A DNA stretch of 34,602 nucleotides from Acholeplasmataceae bacterium (lineage in GTDB: Bacteria > Bacillota_I > Bacilli_A > Acholeplasmatales > Acholeplasmataceae): contig JANJXB010000116.1 in assembly GCA_024709245.1 (NCBI GenBank), positions 1-34,602 of the forward strand, given 5' to 3'. This document shows, in pieces, positions 1 through 9,195 of this stretch. Every line of letters starts with the position of its first letter. Positions within the stretch are counted from its first letter, which is position 1. The translations under genes and the position numbers were made by a program. The notes under the pieces were generated by a model, which ran no database searches, had not been told where the DNA came from, and saw only the letters and a list, made by a program, of their open reading frames with translations.

Positions 1-691
1 TTCATTCATTTTTGGTGCGAAAGCAGCACCTTCCTACCATATGGCAAAAGCAGTCATCGAATTGATTGACACAGTTTCTGAAATCATCAATCAAGATCCT
101 GAGACCCAACATCTCTTAAAAGTAGTTTTTGTTCGAAATTACAATGTCACCTATGCAGAATACATCATGCCAGCTGCGGATTTATCCGAACAAATTTCAA
201 CTGCAACCAAAGAAGCAAGCGGAACAGGCAATATGAAATTTATGATGAATGGTGCAATCACCATCGGAACACTGGATGGAGCCAATGTAGAGATCGTTGA
301 AAAAGCAGGCAGTGACAATGCTTTCATCTTTGGATTGACAGCAGATCAAGTCCACAATATTTACAAGAATAATGGATATAAGCCTCGAGAAATCTATGAA
401 TCTGATCCCAGATTGCAACAAGTATTCCAGTATATTCGAAACTTAAATCCAAATCCTCAGCACTTTGATTACATTTTGAACAATTTACTCAATAGTGATT
501 ATTTCCTCGTGATGAAGGATTTTGATGGATATGCAAAAGCACACGAAATTGCCAATAAAGCCTATAAAAATCAGTCCAAATGGGCTGAAATGCAGATTGC
601 AAATATAGCGAATTCCGGGTTCTTCACTTCGGATAGAACCATTGAACAGTACAATCAAGAAATTTGGAAGTTAAAGAAGATAGATTTATAA
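1..691 (+). CDS. glgP: Glycogen/maltodextrin phosphorylase, C-terminal part (5' truncated)
   Basis: This is the end of a GT35 alpha-glucan phosphorylase, which releases glucose-1-phosphate from glycogen or maltodextrin using pyridoxal phosphate. The frame is open from base 2 and reads FGAKAAPSYHMAK before the first ATG at 41, so that ATG is internal and the gene begins outside the window. The PLP site is clear: EASGTGNMKFMMNGA, with the Schiff-base lysine coded near 236-238, followed by TLDGANVEI. About 229 codons remain of a family usually near 800. It ends 50 nt before pulA on the same strand with no terminator between them, suggesting a glgP-pulA-glgB operon. The family call is firm. Glycogen versus maltodextrin preference cannot be decided from this part. 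Confidence 0.95.
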   Translation, partial: SFIFGAKAAPSYHMAKAVIELIDTVSEIINQDPETQHLLKVVFVRNYNVTYAEYIMPAADLSEQISTATKEASGTGNMKFMMNGAITIGTLDGANVEIVEKAGSDNAFIFGLTADQVHNIYKNNGYKPREIYESDPRLQQVFQYIRNLNPNPQHFDYILNNLLNSDYFLVMKDFDGYAKAHEIANKAYKNQSKWAEMQIANIANSGFFTSDRTIEQYNQEIWKLKKIDL

Positions 692-741
692 GTTTTTATT
701 TCTCACATGTACTCCATGCATCATATTAAGGATCAGAACAT

Positions 742-2700
742 ATGAAAGTCTTCATTGATGGTTTTCATCAGTTACGCATCGAATCATACAATTACATCGA
801 GTCGATTGTACTCCGAGATTTGAAAGCACAATTTGTCAGAAGTGATGATCATATGCAATTTTTTGTGACTGATCAACCGATGTGTCTCCACACAGATGAT
901 CAAATCATCATCAATGGTAGACCTTATCCACTGGAAATCGGATTGGTCACACTGACGAAGGAATTTGAAGCGAAATTTCGCTATGATGGTATTTTAGGTG
1001 CGGAATATCATCCTACAGATACAACATTTAGACTCTTTTCACCCGTTGCTAAAGCAGTCTCTTTGGTTTTAGAGGGTATTGAGTATCCCATGTCTTATGA
1101 AGAACCGATCTGGTTTAAGACTGTACTAGGAGACCATGACGGGAAACCTTATCATTATTTAGTCAGACTTGTCGATACTTTTGTGAAAGTAAAAGACCCA
1201 TACACGATGGCATGTTCCACACAAGATAGCTATGTGATTGACTGGTCCAAAACGATCCCAATCCTTCCTTCACCCATCAAACTCAAACGCTATGTCGATG
1301 CTGTGATCTATGAAGGTCACGTCAGAGATCTGTCCATTCATTTGGATGTCGAATCCAAAGGCGTCTTTGAAGGTTTGATAGAACATTCCAAAAATCTCAA
1401 AGGATCTGTCTTAAGTCATATCAAAAAACTAGGTATGACTCACTTGCAGTTGCTTCCTGTATTCGATTTTGAAGGTGTTGATGATCTCAATAAAGACACA
1501 TTATACAACTGGGGTTACAACCCTTCACAGTTTTTTGCTATCGAAGGATGGTACTCCAAACATCCGGATGATCCTTATGATCGCATCAATTCCTTTAAGA
1601 AAGTGATCAATTATGCACACCGGATTGGTTTAGGTATCAACATGGATGTTGTTTATAATCATGTGTATCAACATAAAACATTTCCCTTTGATCAAATCGT
1701 CCCAGGTTACTTTTATAGACACAACAGTCTACACAAAATGACTGATGCTTCATATTGCGGTAATGATATCGAGACACGCAATTACATGGTTAGAAAACTC
1801 ATCATCGATAGTTTGATGCATTTTGCACAGCATTTTCAAATGGATGGATTCCGATTCGATCTCATGGGATTGATGGATATCGACACCATGCTTGAGATTG
1901 AACGGAAACTCAAATCAGTGAATCCTTCCATCATGCTCTATGGTGAAGGATGGAATATGCCAACTGAAGTTCCTGCAAAAATGCGCTCAAATATGTCCAA
2001 TCAGGCACAGTTTACCGGCTATGCACATTTCAACGACTTTTTCAGAAATACTATGAAAGGTGAACTGCATGGAAGCGGTATTGGGTACACCATGGGCAAT
2101 AGACACCAATCGAACAGAGCCATGGATGCACTGATTGGTTCACCGCATCTCTTTTCATCACCTAACCAGTCCATCAATTACGTTGAATGTCATGACAATC
2201 TGACGTATTATGACAAGATGCTCTTATCGTGTGGATTTGAAGATTCGAAATTCAAATACTGTCAGGATCTTGCCAATCATATGATTGCAATTGCGCAAGG
2301 CATTCCATTCTATCATGCAGGTCAGGAGTTCTATCGTTCGAAAAAAGGTGTCGAAAATTCTTACAATAGTCCAGACCTCATCAATCAAATCATCTGGAAT
2401 GTCAAAGAACCCGCAGTCCAACAATTAAAGAGATTACTCAAAATCAGAAAACGATTTGCCTTGTATCGACAGACCACTTACAGTCAAGCTGTAAGCGTCC
2501 AAAAAGAAGGCAATCTCCTCATTTACACGCTTGAAAGTCAAAAAGATATTTTATATCACTACATTAAGAACCAACAAGGCATCGAAAAATTGCCACTGAT
2601 GAATGGAAAATTGATTTTCCCATCTCAAAAAGCACTCATCGATGATGGACATATTTTCGTCGACCAACCCGGAATCTACATCATCCAAATCAAGAAATAG
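742..2700 (+). CDS. pulA: Type I pullulanase (GH13 debranching enzyme), cytoplasmic
   Basis: This enzyme hydrolyses alpha-1,6 branch points in glycogen or limit dextrins. The 652-residue protein has an N-terminal beta-rich part with a CBM48-like segment (about 85-165), the pullulanase signature YNWGYNP (255-261), and then the GH13 barrel. Its four conserved regions are DVVYNH (302-307), GFRFDLMG (nucleophile Asp373), YGEGW (acid/base Glu402) and VECHDN (Asp485). There is no signal peptide, so it works in the cytoplasm, where it would feed linear chains to the upstream phosphorylase. An AAGGA ribosome site lies about 9 nt before the ATG. The next gene, glgB, begins 9 nt after the stop. The length is typical of short intracellular type I pullulanases. 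Confidence 0.94.
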   Translation: MKVFIDGFHQLRIESYNYIESIVLRDLKAQFVRSDDHMQFFVTDQPMCLHTDDQIIINGRPYPLEIGLVTLTKEFEAKFRYDGILGAEYHPTDTTFRLFSPVAKAVSLVLEGIEYPMSYEEPIWFKTVLGDHDGKPYHYLVRLVDTFVKVKDPYTMACSTQDSYVIDWSKTIPILPSPIKLKRYVDAVIYEGHVRDLSIHLDVESKGVFEGLIEHSKNLKGSVLSHIKKLGMTHLQLLPVFDFEGVDDLNKDTLYNWGYNPSQFFAIEGWYSKHPDDPYDRINSFKKVINYAHRIGLGINMDVVYNHVYQHKTFPFDQIVPGYFYRHNSLHKMTDASYCGNDIETRNYMVRKLIIDSLMHFAQHFQMDGFRFDLMGLMDIDTMLEIERKLKSVNPSIMLYGEGWNMPTEVPAKMRSNMSNQAQFTGYAHFNDFFRNTMKGELHGSGIGYTMGNRHQSNRAMDALIGSPHLFSSPNQSINYVECHDNLTYYDKMLLSCGFEDSKFKYCQDLANHMIAIAQGIPFYHAGQEFYRSKKGVENSYNSPDLINQIIWNVKEPAVQQLKRLLKIRKRFALYRQTTYSQAVSVQKEGNLLIYTLESQKDILYHYIKNQQGIEKLPLMNGKLIFPSQKALIDDGHIFVDQPGIYIIQIKK

Positions 2701-2709
2701 GAGAAACGT

Positions 2710-4596
2710 ATGAGACTCATTTCCGATCATGATGTCAATGAATTTTTACTGGGACGTTCTTCAAATTTGCATGAATTCTTAGGTGCTCATCTGCTTAAAG
2801 ATGAACAAGGCAGAGTGACATCAACAGAATTCACGGTCTATGCACCGAATGCCAAAGAAGTACGTTTGCTTGCAGAGTTCAATCAATATGCGAGTTGGAA
2901 ACATGTACTCACAAAAATCCATCACATGGGTTTTTTCCGGATTGAAATTCCAGGAAACCATGAATGGGCAACCTATAAGTATGAAATACACACGCCATCA
3001 GGACGTGTGCTTTATAAGGCTGATCCTTTTGCACATTATGCAGAAGTTCGACCCCAGACTGCAAGTAAAGTCTATGACATCAAAGGATATACTTGGCATG
3101 ACGGAGAATGGCTTTATCAGAAGAAAAAGAGTTATGATCAACCCCTCTTGATTTATGAACTGCATTTGGGTTCTTGGCGTCGCAAATTCGGACAATTCAA
3201 ACCGTATAATGAAGTCGTCGATGAACTCGTTGAGTATGTCAGTACTCAAGGATTTACGCATGTTGAACTGATGCCGGTTTATGAATATCCTCTAGATGAT
3301 TCATGGGGTTATCAGGGCACAGGTTACTTTGCTGCTACATCAAGATTTGGTGTACCCAAAGATTTGATGTACATGATTGACCGATTTCATCAGGCAAACA
3401 TCGGTGTCATCATGGATTGGGTTTTAGGACACATTTGTAAAGATGCTCATGGGTTATCGTTTTTCGATGGAACTCCTCTGTATGAATTCCCTGATCGTGA
3501 GCGTAGAGAAAATGTAACTTGGGGAACCGATAATCTTGATTTCTCTAAAGGCATTACCAGAAGCTTTATGTTATCCGCACTCACATTCTGGATGGATGAG
3601 TTTCATGTCGATGGATATCGAATCGATGCGGTTTCTAATCTCATCTATTATTTAGGTGATCGAAGTCAAGGTGTGAATCAGGATGCAATCAATTTCATAA
3701 GACAGATTTCTTACCATTTATTCGGTAAGGACGATCGAATGCTTTTAATGGCAGAAGACTCCACTGATTTTCCGTATGTCACACATCCTGTTTCTACAGG
3801 TGGTATCGGATTCAATTACAAATGGAACATGGGTTTCATGAATGATATCTTGAGATATTTCAAAGAAGACCCGATTCACCGCAAGTATCATCATGACAAA
3901 GTCACCTTTGGATTGATGTATGCATTCAATGAGCAATTTGTATTGCCATTCTCGCATGATGAAGTCGTGCACATGAAGGGCAGTTTGGTCAATAAGATGC
4001 CAGGTGATTACTTTCAAAAGATGGCCAACTGGCGATTACTCCTCTCTTTGTGGATGACGCATCCTGGTAAAAAGTTGTTGTTCATGGGTCAAGAATTTGC
4101 GTCATTTTCGGAATGGGCTTTCCAGAAAGAGTTGGATTGGAACTTATTCGATTTCCCAGCACATCAACAAGCTAACCGCTTTTTCAGAGATTTAGCAGCG
4201 GTATATCGACATCACAGTGCCCTTTGGCAATACGATCATCATCCGAAAGGCTTTGAATGGTCAATCGTTGATGACCGAGATCAATCCGTTTTCGCATACA
4301 TCCGAAGAAGCGATACCGAAACACTCGTCGTTGTCCTTAATATGACACCCAATGTCCATGAATTCTATGAAATTGGAGTTCCTGAACTCGGTTCTTATGA
4401 AGAAATCATCAACAGTGACAAAGCTATTTATTTTGGTTCTGATCAATACAATGGATTACCTCTTCAAGCAATCAAAGGCAATAAAAATCAATTTGAGCAA
4501 TTCATCAAGCCGAAATTAGGTCCGTTGTCTGGTATGATTTTCATTCATAAGAAGCAAACTCAAAATACAAAAAAGCGCCAAAATCCGAAAGGATAG
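2710..4596 (+). CDS. glgB: 1,4-alpha-glucan branching enzyme (GH13)
   Basis: The branching enzyme cuts alpha-1,4 chains and re-attaches them by alpha-1,6 bonds during glycogen synthesis. The 628-residue protein has an N-terminal CBM48 domain (about 25-110) and a GH13 catalytic core with DWVLGH (236-241), DGYRIDAV (nucleophile Asp306), MAEDSTDFP (acid/base Glu349, where most relatives have AEES) and LPFSHDEVVHMKGS (Asp417). The ribosome site AGGAGA overlaps the pulA stop codon, so translation is probably coupled. A branching enzyme directly beside two degrading enzymes suggests that glycogen turnover is controlled as a unit. glgC and glgA are not in the window. The last codons are shared with the left arm of the terminator that follows. 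Confidence 0.95.
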   Translation: MRLISDHDVNEFLLGRSSNLHEFLGAHLLKDEQGRVTSTEFTVYAPNAKEVRLLAEFNQYASWKHVLTKIHHMGFFRIEIPGNHEWATYKYEIHTPSGRVLYKADPFAHYAEVRPQTASKVYDIKGYTWHDGEWLYQKKKSYDQPLLIYELHLGSWRRKFGQFKPYNEVVDELVEYVSTQGFTHVELMPVYEYPLDDSWGYQGTGYFAATSRFGVPKDLMYMIDRFHQANIGVIMDWVLGHICKDAHGLSFFDGTPLYEFPDRERRENVTWGTDNLDFSKGITRSFMLSALTFWMDEFHVDGYRIDAVSNLIYYLGDRSQGVNQDAINFIRQISYHLFGKDDRMLLMAEDSTDFPYVTHPVSTGGIGFNYKWNMGFMNDILRYFKEDPIHRKYHHDKVTFGLMYAFNEQFVLPFSHDEVVHMKGSLVNKMPGDYFQKMANWRLLLSLWMTHPGKKLLFMGQEFASFSEWAFQKELDWNLFDFPAHQQANRFFRDLAAVYRHHSALWQYDHHPKGFEWSIVDDRDQSVFAYIRRSDTETLVVVLNMTPNVHEFYEIGVPELGSYEEIINSDKAIYFGSDQYNGLPLQAIKGNKNQFEQFIKPKLGPLSGMIFIHKKQTQNTKKRQNPKG

Positions 4597-4606
4597 GCGC
4601 TTTACT
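4572..4606. terminator. Bidirectional terminator between glgB and the lacI-type gene
   Basis: The outer stem AAAGCGCC (4572-4579) pairs with GGCGCTTT (4596-4603), and an inner ATCC/GGAT stem closes a GAAA tetraloop. The left arm lies inside the last codons of glgB. The convergent regulator gene ends at 4607, so this hairpin can serve both strands. Confidence 0.8.
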
Positions 4607-5578
4607 TTATTTTGTGGTTTCTCGTTCAATCAGTTTGACATCAATGATGTCATGAAGACTTTCCAATTCAACATCTCGAATCAATTTGGTTAAATTGATG
4701 AAACTCTGTTTACCCATGTAATTGATGGATTGATGAATGGTTGTAATCGAAGGTGTCACCCATTTGGAATAAGGTGTATTGTCATACCCGATGATGGAGA
4801 CATCATTGGGAACTTTTCTACCTAATTTCTGCACGATGTTTAAGCAAGCAAATGCCAACGTATCACTGAATGTGAAAATGGCATCGACTTGAGGATTATT
4901 TCTCAAGATTTCTTCCATCAATTTAAAGTCTGGATTGACCAAGTCGAAATCAAAGATATCCGCATATAAACCATGTTTTTTGAGTTCATTCATGAATCCA
5001 ATGGTGCGTTCCATAGTTGTCAGCAAGAATGAAGGACCACGGAACATCAATATATGTTTCGCACCTGTTTGAATCAATTTTTGAGCAGCTAGTGCGCCAC
5101 CTTTGACATTATCCGACGTGATGGAAGGTATCGTTTCATCTAAAATATGATCCACCGTAATCACAGGTATATTCAGTTCTAGCAATCTTTCTTTGTTATT
5201 GAAATTGGATGCTACAATGAGACCTTCAATATTGTAGGATTCAAAGAATTTCAAATATTCAATTTCCCGATCTGGGTCATCTTGAGTGTGGCAGAACATA
5301 ATTTTATAGCCGTATGCTGCTGCCTGGGATTCAATACCTTCCAATAGTTCTCCATAAAAAGAAGGACCGATGTGTGGAACGATGACTCCTATGATTTTAG
5401 AGCTTCGATTGGTGAGAGATCTTGCAAGCTGATTTGGAGTGAATCCAAGTTCATCAATGATTTTCATCACAACAACCTTGGTTTCCTCATGAACATATCC
5501 CTTTTGATTGATGACTCTGGAAACAGTCGATACACTCACATTGGCTTTTTTAGCAACATCACGAATGGTTGGTTTCAT
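4607..5578 (-). CDS. LacI/GalR-family transcriptional regulator, probable maltose/glycogen regulator
   Basis: The N-terminus has the LacI helix-turn-helix (TIRDVAKKANVSVSTVSRVIN), then a hinge with NQLARSL, then a periplasmic-binding-protein-like sensor domain (IIGVIVPHIGPSFYGELLEGI onward). The length, about 323 residues, is normal. I start it at the ATG at 5578, which gives the usual MKPTIRDVA beginning. A GTG at 5587 overlapping the nplT stop would add three residues and has no well-placed ribosome site. It is the second gene of an nplT-regulator operon and is flanked on both sides by glucan genes. It is therefore probably a MalR-like repressor that acts on the operator at 7424-7437, including its own promoter. 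The inducer is not known from the sequence. A CcpA-like global role is less likely given the context. Confidence 0.9.
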   Translation of the reverse strand: MKPTIRDVAKKANVSVSTVSRVINQKGYVHEETKVVVMKIIDELGFTPNQLARSLTNRSSKIIGVIVPHIGPSFYGELLEGIESQAAAYGYKIMFCHTQDDPDREIEYLKFFESYNIEGLIVASNFNNKERLLELNIPVITVDHILDETIPSITSDNVKGGALAAQKLIQTGAKHILMFRGPSFLLTTMERTIGFMNELKKHGLYADIFDFDLVNPDFKLMEEILRNNPQVDAIFTFSDTLAFACLNIVQKLGRKVPNDVSIIGYDNTPYSKWVTPSITTIHQSINYMGKQSFINLTKLIRDVELESLHDIIDVKLIERETTK

Positions 5579-5583
5579 AGCAC

Positions 5584-7377
5584 TCACACTTTCTGAAGCA
5601 ACAAATATCCATAGGCTTCTAAAGTGATTTTACCATGAATATCAATCAATTGGTTTGTAAAAAGATTGATGTACTGACCTGAGATCAGGTGTGTATCGAT
5701 TGAAGAATGCTTTGCATTGTTGTTGATGATCAATAAGATTTGTTCTTTTCCAATCTCTTTTAGGATGAGAAGACCATTGGATTCAATAAAATGAAAATCG
5801 TGAGAAGCCATGGATAAAAAGGACTTTCTCAAGTAAATGAGATGTTTGGTGAATTGATAGAAATCAGTGCTTTGCATCGTGGAGTCCCAAATCATGCATC
5901 TTCGGTTATCCGGATCGTGTTCACCGGTCATTCCCACTTCATCGCCGTAATAGATATTCGGTGCTCCAGCAGAGATAAACATCAGTAAATAGGCAAGTTT
6001 AACCCGTCTTTCATCATCGTTTAGACGTCGTTTAATACGAATGGTATCATGGCTTCCAACCAGATTAAACATGTTTTCCATGACGTTTTTCGGTGTGTGA
6101 GCCATATAGGTGGATACGACATGCTGAAATGAGGAAAGGTCCATCTTGTGCTCAAGGTATTTCCAGATGGGATAGGATAAGTCATAATTCATGACAGAGT
6201 CCAATTGATCCCCATGGAGCCATGGAATGGATGAATCCCAGTTTTCACCGAGAATAAACGTATCTTTTTTAGCTTTTCTGGCAGTTTCCCTGATTTTTCT
6301 TAAGAATTCATGTGATATTTCGTTGGAGACATCTAATCGCCATCCATCAATATCATAGGCTTCAATCCAGTATCGGATACAATCCAAAAGATGCTTTTCA
6401 GAGATAGGACTGGAAGTGTTCCATTTGGGCATCATCGGTGCGAATGCAAATGTTCGATAATTGAGATTCGTTCCTTGATACCTTGCGGGTTTGCCAGTGA
6501 TTGGATTTAATGGAAAATTAACGACTGGATATTGATCAATGTAGAAACAATCCTTGTAAGGACTGGATGCCCCGTTCTTGATGACATCTTGGAAGAAAGG
6601 ATGATCATAACCCGCATGATTAAAAACACCATCAAGCATCACTTTAATGCCCAATTCATGTGCTCGTTTGACGAGATCACCAAAATCAGCATTCGTACCA
6701 AACTGAGGGTCGATTTTGAAATAGTCTGTTGTATCGTATTTATGAGCTGTTGGAGATTCAAAAATAGGGGTAAAATAGATCCCTGTAATTCCGAGTTGCT
6801 GGAGATAGGTGAGTTTTTCAGTGATTCCCTTTAGATTTCCACCGTAAAGTTCATGATTGTTGACAGGAAGTTTCCCCCATTTGAGATTGGGGTTAGGCGA
6901 TGTTGAATAAAAGCGATCTGGAAATATTTGGTACCAAACCGTATCTTTGACCCAACTGGGGGTATGATGTAAATCTTCATGATTCAAGTAGGGAAAATTG
7001 AAATATTCAGATAAGTCATACAAACTGTATAAATCATCTTCCTTTTCTATTTTTTTAAGTTGTTTGGTTCCATACAAATAAACTTGATCCGATTGACTCA
7101 ATGTAAAAGCATATTTGGTTCGGTAAAATGTAGGTTCGATGGCAATAAAATAATAGTCAAACAAATCATTTGAATACCGTTTCAACATGAGCTTTTGATC
7201 ATGCTTCCAAATCATATTGGAGTGCTCATCCTTAATCCAATGAAATGGATCTCCATAAATGAGTGAAACTGAGTCAATATCATTTTTTGCAGTTCTAAAA
7301 ACGAGATGCAATGTGTTAGCATCATAAGCATAAGAGAATTCAGATTTGGCTTGATGGAGCAATGCATGTTGATTCAT
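5584..7377 (-). CDS. nplT: Neopullulanase / cyclomaltodextrinase / maltogenic amylase (GH13_20)
   Basis: This is a cytoplasmic alpha-glucan hydrolase that probably acts on maltodextrins, cyclodextrins or pullulan. The 597-residue product has the GH13_20 N-terminal domain (MNQHALLHQAKSEFSYAYD, then VSLIYGDP) and the catalytic regions DGVFNHAG, GWRLDVSNE (nucleophile near Asp349), LGENWDSS (Glu378) and VGSHDT (Asp444). I use the ATG at 7377 because GGTGATC sits just upstream and because family members begin at this point. The ATG at 7395 would add six residues and has no ribosome site. There is no signal peptide. The regulator gene follows directly (stop 5584-5586). The promoter and operator lie in 7398-7468. 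The exact substrate within the subfamily cannot be read from sequence. Confidence 0.92.
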   Translation of the reverse strand: MNQHALLHQAKSEFSYAYDANTLHLVFRTAKNDIDSVSLIYGDPFHWIKDEHSNMIWKHDQKLMLKRYSNDLFDYYFIAIEPTFYRTKYAFTLSQSDQVYLYGTKQLKKIEKEDDLYSLYDLSEYFNFPYLNHEDLHHTPSWVKDTVWYQIFPDRFYSTSPNPNLKWGKLPVNNHELYGGNLKGITEKLTYLQQLGITGIYFTPIFESPTAHKYDTTDYFKIDPQFGTNADFGDLVKRAHELGIKVMLDGVFNHAGYDHPFFQDVIKNGASSPYKDCFYIDQYPVVNFPLNPITGKPARYQGTNLNYRTFAFAPMMPKWNTSSPISEKHLLDCIRYWIEAYDIDGWRLDVSNEISHEFLRKIRETARKAKKDTFILGENWDSSIPWLHGDQLDSVMNYDLSYPIWKYLEHKMDLSSFQHVVSTYMAHTPKNVMENMFNLVGSHDTIRIKRRLNDDERRVKLAYLLMFISAGAPNIYYGDEVGMTGEHDPDNRRCMIWDSTMQSTDFYQFTKHLIYLRKSFLSMASHDFHFIESNGLLILKEIGKEQILLIINNNAKHSSIDTHLISGQYINLFTNQLIDIHGKITLEAYGYLLLQKV

Positions 7378-7397
7378 TAAGATCACCACTGACATTA

Positions 7398-7412
7398 TAT
7401 CATGCCATGATA
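7398..7412. repeat. Perfect 15-nt palindrome in the nplT leader
   Basis: TATCATG-C-CATGATA is a perfect inverted repeat about 21 nt upstream of the nplT start, in its 5' untranslated region. Its centre lies about 25 nt from the centre of the cre-like operator. It may be a second protein-binding site or a small RNA hairpin, and no regulator can be assigned. Confidence 0.5.
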
Positions 7413-7423
7413 TTTCAAAATTA

Positions 7424-7437
7424 TGAAACCGATTACA
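7424..7437. promoter_or_regulatory. cre/LacI-family operator (perfect TGWNANCGNTNWCA match)
   Basis: TGAAACCGATTACA fits every fixed position of the catabolite-responsive/LacI-family operator consensus. It overlaps the predicted start point of the minus-strand nplT promoter (-10 at 7440-7445) and lies just upstream of the plus-strand malL promoter. Binding should block nplT and its regulator gene directly and could also affect malL-malQ. The binder may be the adjacent LacI-type protein or a CcpA coded elsewhere. Confidence 0.75.
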
Positions 7438-7439
7438 TT

Positions 7440-7468
7440 ATTTTATTCATATTGAAAATATGTTACAA
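7440..7468 (-). promoter_or_regulatory. Promoter of the nplT-regulator operon
   Basis: On the minus strand TTGTAA (7468-7463), a 17-nt spacer and TAAAAT (7445-7440) form a good sigma-A-type promoter. The expected start point, near 7433, is inside the operator. Confidence 0.65.
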
Positions 7469-7469
7469 T
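7441..7469 (+). promoter_or_regulatory. Probable malL-malQ promoter with extended -10
   Basis: TACAAT at 7464-7469 is preceded by TG one base upstream, making an extended -10. The -35 position (7441-7446, TTTTAT) is poor. It lies face to face with the nplT promoter, sharing the same bases, so the two are likely to interfere with each other. Confidence 0.45.
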
Positions 7470-7494
7470 TGTTATGGTTAATTAAGGTGATTCT

Positions 7495-9195
7495 ATGAAC
7501 AAAAAATGGTGGATGGAAAGTGTCGGCTACCAGATTTATCCCAAGAGTTTTTATGACACCAATGATGATGGAATTGGGGATTTACCAGGCATACTGGAAA
7601 AACTCGATTATCTGAAGATGCTCGGTGTCGATTTAATCTGGATCTGCCCGTTTTATGATTCTCCAATGGATGATAACGGATATGATGTCAGAGATTTTTT
7701 TGGTGTCTCCAAGGAATTTGGTACCATGGAAGATATCAAAAACATCATCCAAAAAGCACATGAGTATGGCATGCGCATTGTCTTGGATTATGTGCTCAAT
7801 CACACCTCTGATGAACATCCCTGGTTTATAGAGTCTAAATCATCAAAAGATAATCCATACCGAGACTACTACATCTGGAGTGAAGGTAAAATGGTTGATG
7901 GGGTTCTACACGAACCCACCAATTGGGGTTCATTTTTCGGGGGTAGTGCTTGGAACTATGACAAGACAACCGATAGCTATTACCTGAAGATATTTTCCAA
8001 TAAAATGCCAGATTTGAATTGGAAAAACCCGAAAGTTCGAGAAGAAATGATTGAAGTCGCCAAAAAATGGCTCGATCTTGGAGTCGATGGATTTCGAATT
8101 GATGCTGTATCTCATTTGGATAAAGCCCCTTTCGTGGATGCTGAAGCGAAACCAGGTGAAAAGTATCCGCTCGATTATTTCAAGTTTTCGAATCAACCGA
8201 TGGTTCACCCTTATTTAAAAGAGCTTAATCAAAAAGTGTTTTCATCGTATGATGCTGTAACCATTGGTGAAGTTGGTGGATCTGCATCCATCGAGGAAGG
8301 GATTCGATACAGTGCTTTTGACTCCCACGAACTTTCAATGGTATTCTCATTTGATCACAATTGGTGTAATAATATATTTGAGATTAACCATCCTAAATTT
8401 TTAAAGACAGATGTCGTTAAGCTCAAGCAAGCATTCAACATGTGGCAAACCTCATTGAAAGACATCGGTTGGGTTCCACTCAATTGGTTCAATCACGATC
8501 AACCCCGTCTCATCAGTCATTATGGCAGTAAGAAGTACCCTTTACAAAGTGGTAAAATGCTTGCTACAGTATTGCATTTGATGAGAGGCACTCCCTTCAT
8601 TTATCAAGGTGAGGAAATTGGTATGACCAATTATCCCTTTGAAGATGTTTCGGACTTTAACGATATCTCTTCGATTTCCAGTTATCAGCATCATTTAAAC
8701 CTTGCACCAGACGATCCCGTCTCAGCACTCAGAATTGCAGGCATGCGCTCAAGAGACAACGCGAGAACACCTATGCAATGGACATCAGGATTCTTCGCTG
8801 GATTTTCAACAGTCAAACCCTGGCTGAAGGTCAATCCAAACTACAGAAAAATCAACGTAGAACGTCTTTTAAAAGATCAAGATTCTTTATTCTATCACTA
8901 TCAGAAATTAATCGCATTAAGAAAATCATCTCAGTATAAAGATGTGATCCTTTGGGGAGATTTCATTCTCAAAGATCGTGAAGATCAAGATCATTTCACA
9001 TACCTCAGGAACTATCAGGACAACACATTGCTCGTCATCAACAGTTTTTCCCAATCGAAGACTTATTATGACCTATCAAAATATCAAATCTTGGATACAC
9101 TGATACACAACCAGAAGAAAATAAAAATCAAGGACCAGAAGATCCTATTGAAACCCTACGAATCGATTGTATTCGCAGTGAAGGAGAAATCATGA
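7495..9195 (+). CDS. malL: Oligo-1,6-glucosidase / alpha-glucosidase (GH13_31)
   Basis: This hydrolyses short glucosyl oligosaccharides (isomaltose type, or maltose type) to glucose in the cytoplasm. The 566-residue protein has the calcium-loop motif DTNDDGIGDL (21-30), DYVLNH (98-103), DGFRIDAVSH (nucleophile Asp203), IGEVGG (Glu259) and NHDQPR (Asp335). The residue after the nucleophile is Ala, where classic oligo-1,6-glucosidases have Val. That change is found in GH13_31 enzymes which also act on alpha-1,4 bonds, so I keep the specificity open (family knowledge, not tested here). The start has an AAGGTGAT ribosome site. The stop overlaps the malQ start by ATGA, so the two genes are co-translated. 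Trehalose-6-phosphate hydrolase is a less likely alternative. Confidence 0.88.
   Translation: MNKKWWMESVGYQIYPKSFYDTNDDGIGDLPGILEKLDYLKMLGVDLIWICPFYDSPMDDNGYDVRDFFGVSKEFGTMEDIKNIIQKAHEYGMRIVLDYVLNHTSDEHPWFIESKSSKDNPYRDYYIWSEGKMVDGVLHEPTNWGSFFGGSAWNYDKTTDSYYLKIFSNKMPDLNWKNPKVREEMIEVAKKWLDLGVDGFRIDAVSHLDKAPFVDAEAKPGEKYPLDYFKFSNQPMVHPYLKELNQKVFSSYDAVTIGEVGGSASIEEGIRYSAFDSHELSMVFSFDHNWCNNIFEINHPKFLKTDVVKLKQAFNMWQTSLKDIGWVPLNWFNHDQPRLISHYGSKKYPLQSGKMLATVLHLMRGTPFIYQGEEIGMTNYPFEDVSDFNDISSISSYQHHLNLAPDDPVSALRIAGMRSRDNARTPMQWTSGFFAGFSTVKPWLKVNPNYRKINVERLLKDQDSLFYHYQKLIALRKSSQYKDVILWGDFILKDREDQDHFTYLRNYQDNTLLVINSFSQSKTYYDLSKYQILDTLIHNQKKIKIKDQKILLKPYESIVFAVKEKS

Noticed and set aside
41-691. Start of glgP at the ATG at 41
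   Set aside because: Conserved phosphorylase residues are coded upstream of it to the window edge, so the gene is truncated, not short.
7378-7395. Longer start for nplT at 7395
   Set aside because: No ribosome site, and family members begin at the MNQHALLH position; GGTGATC favours 7377.
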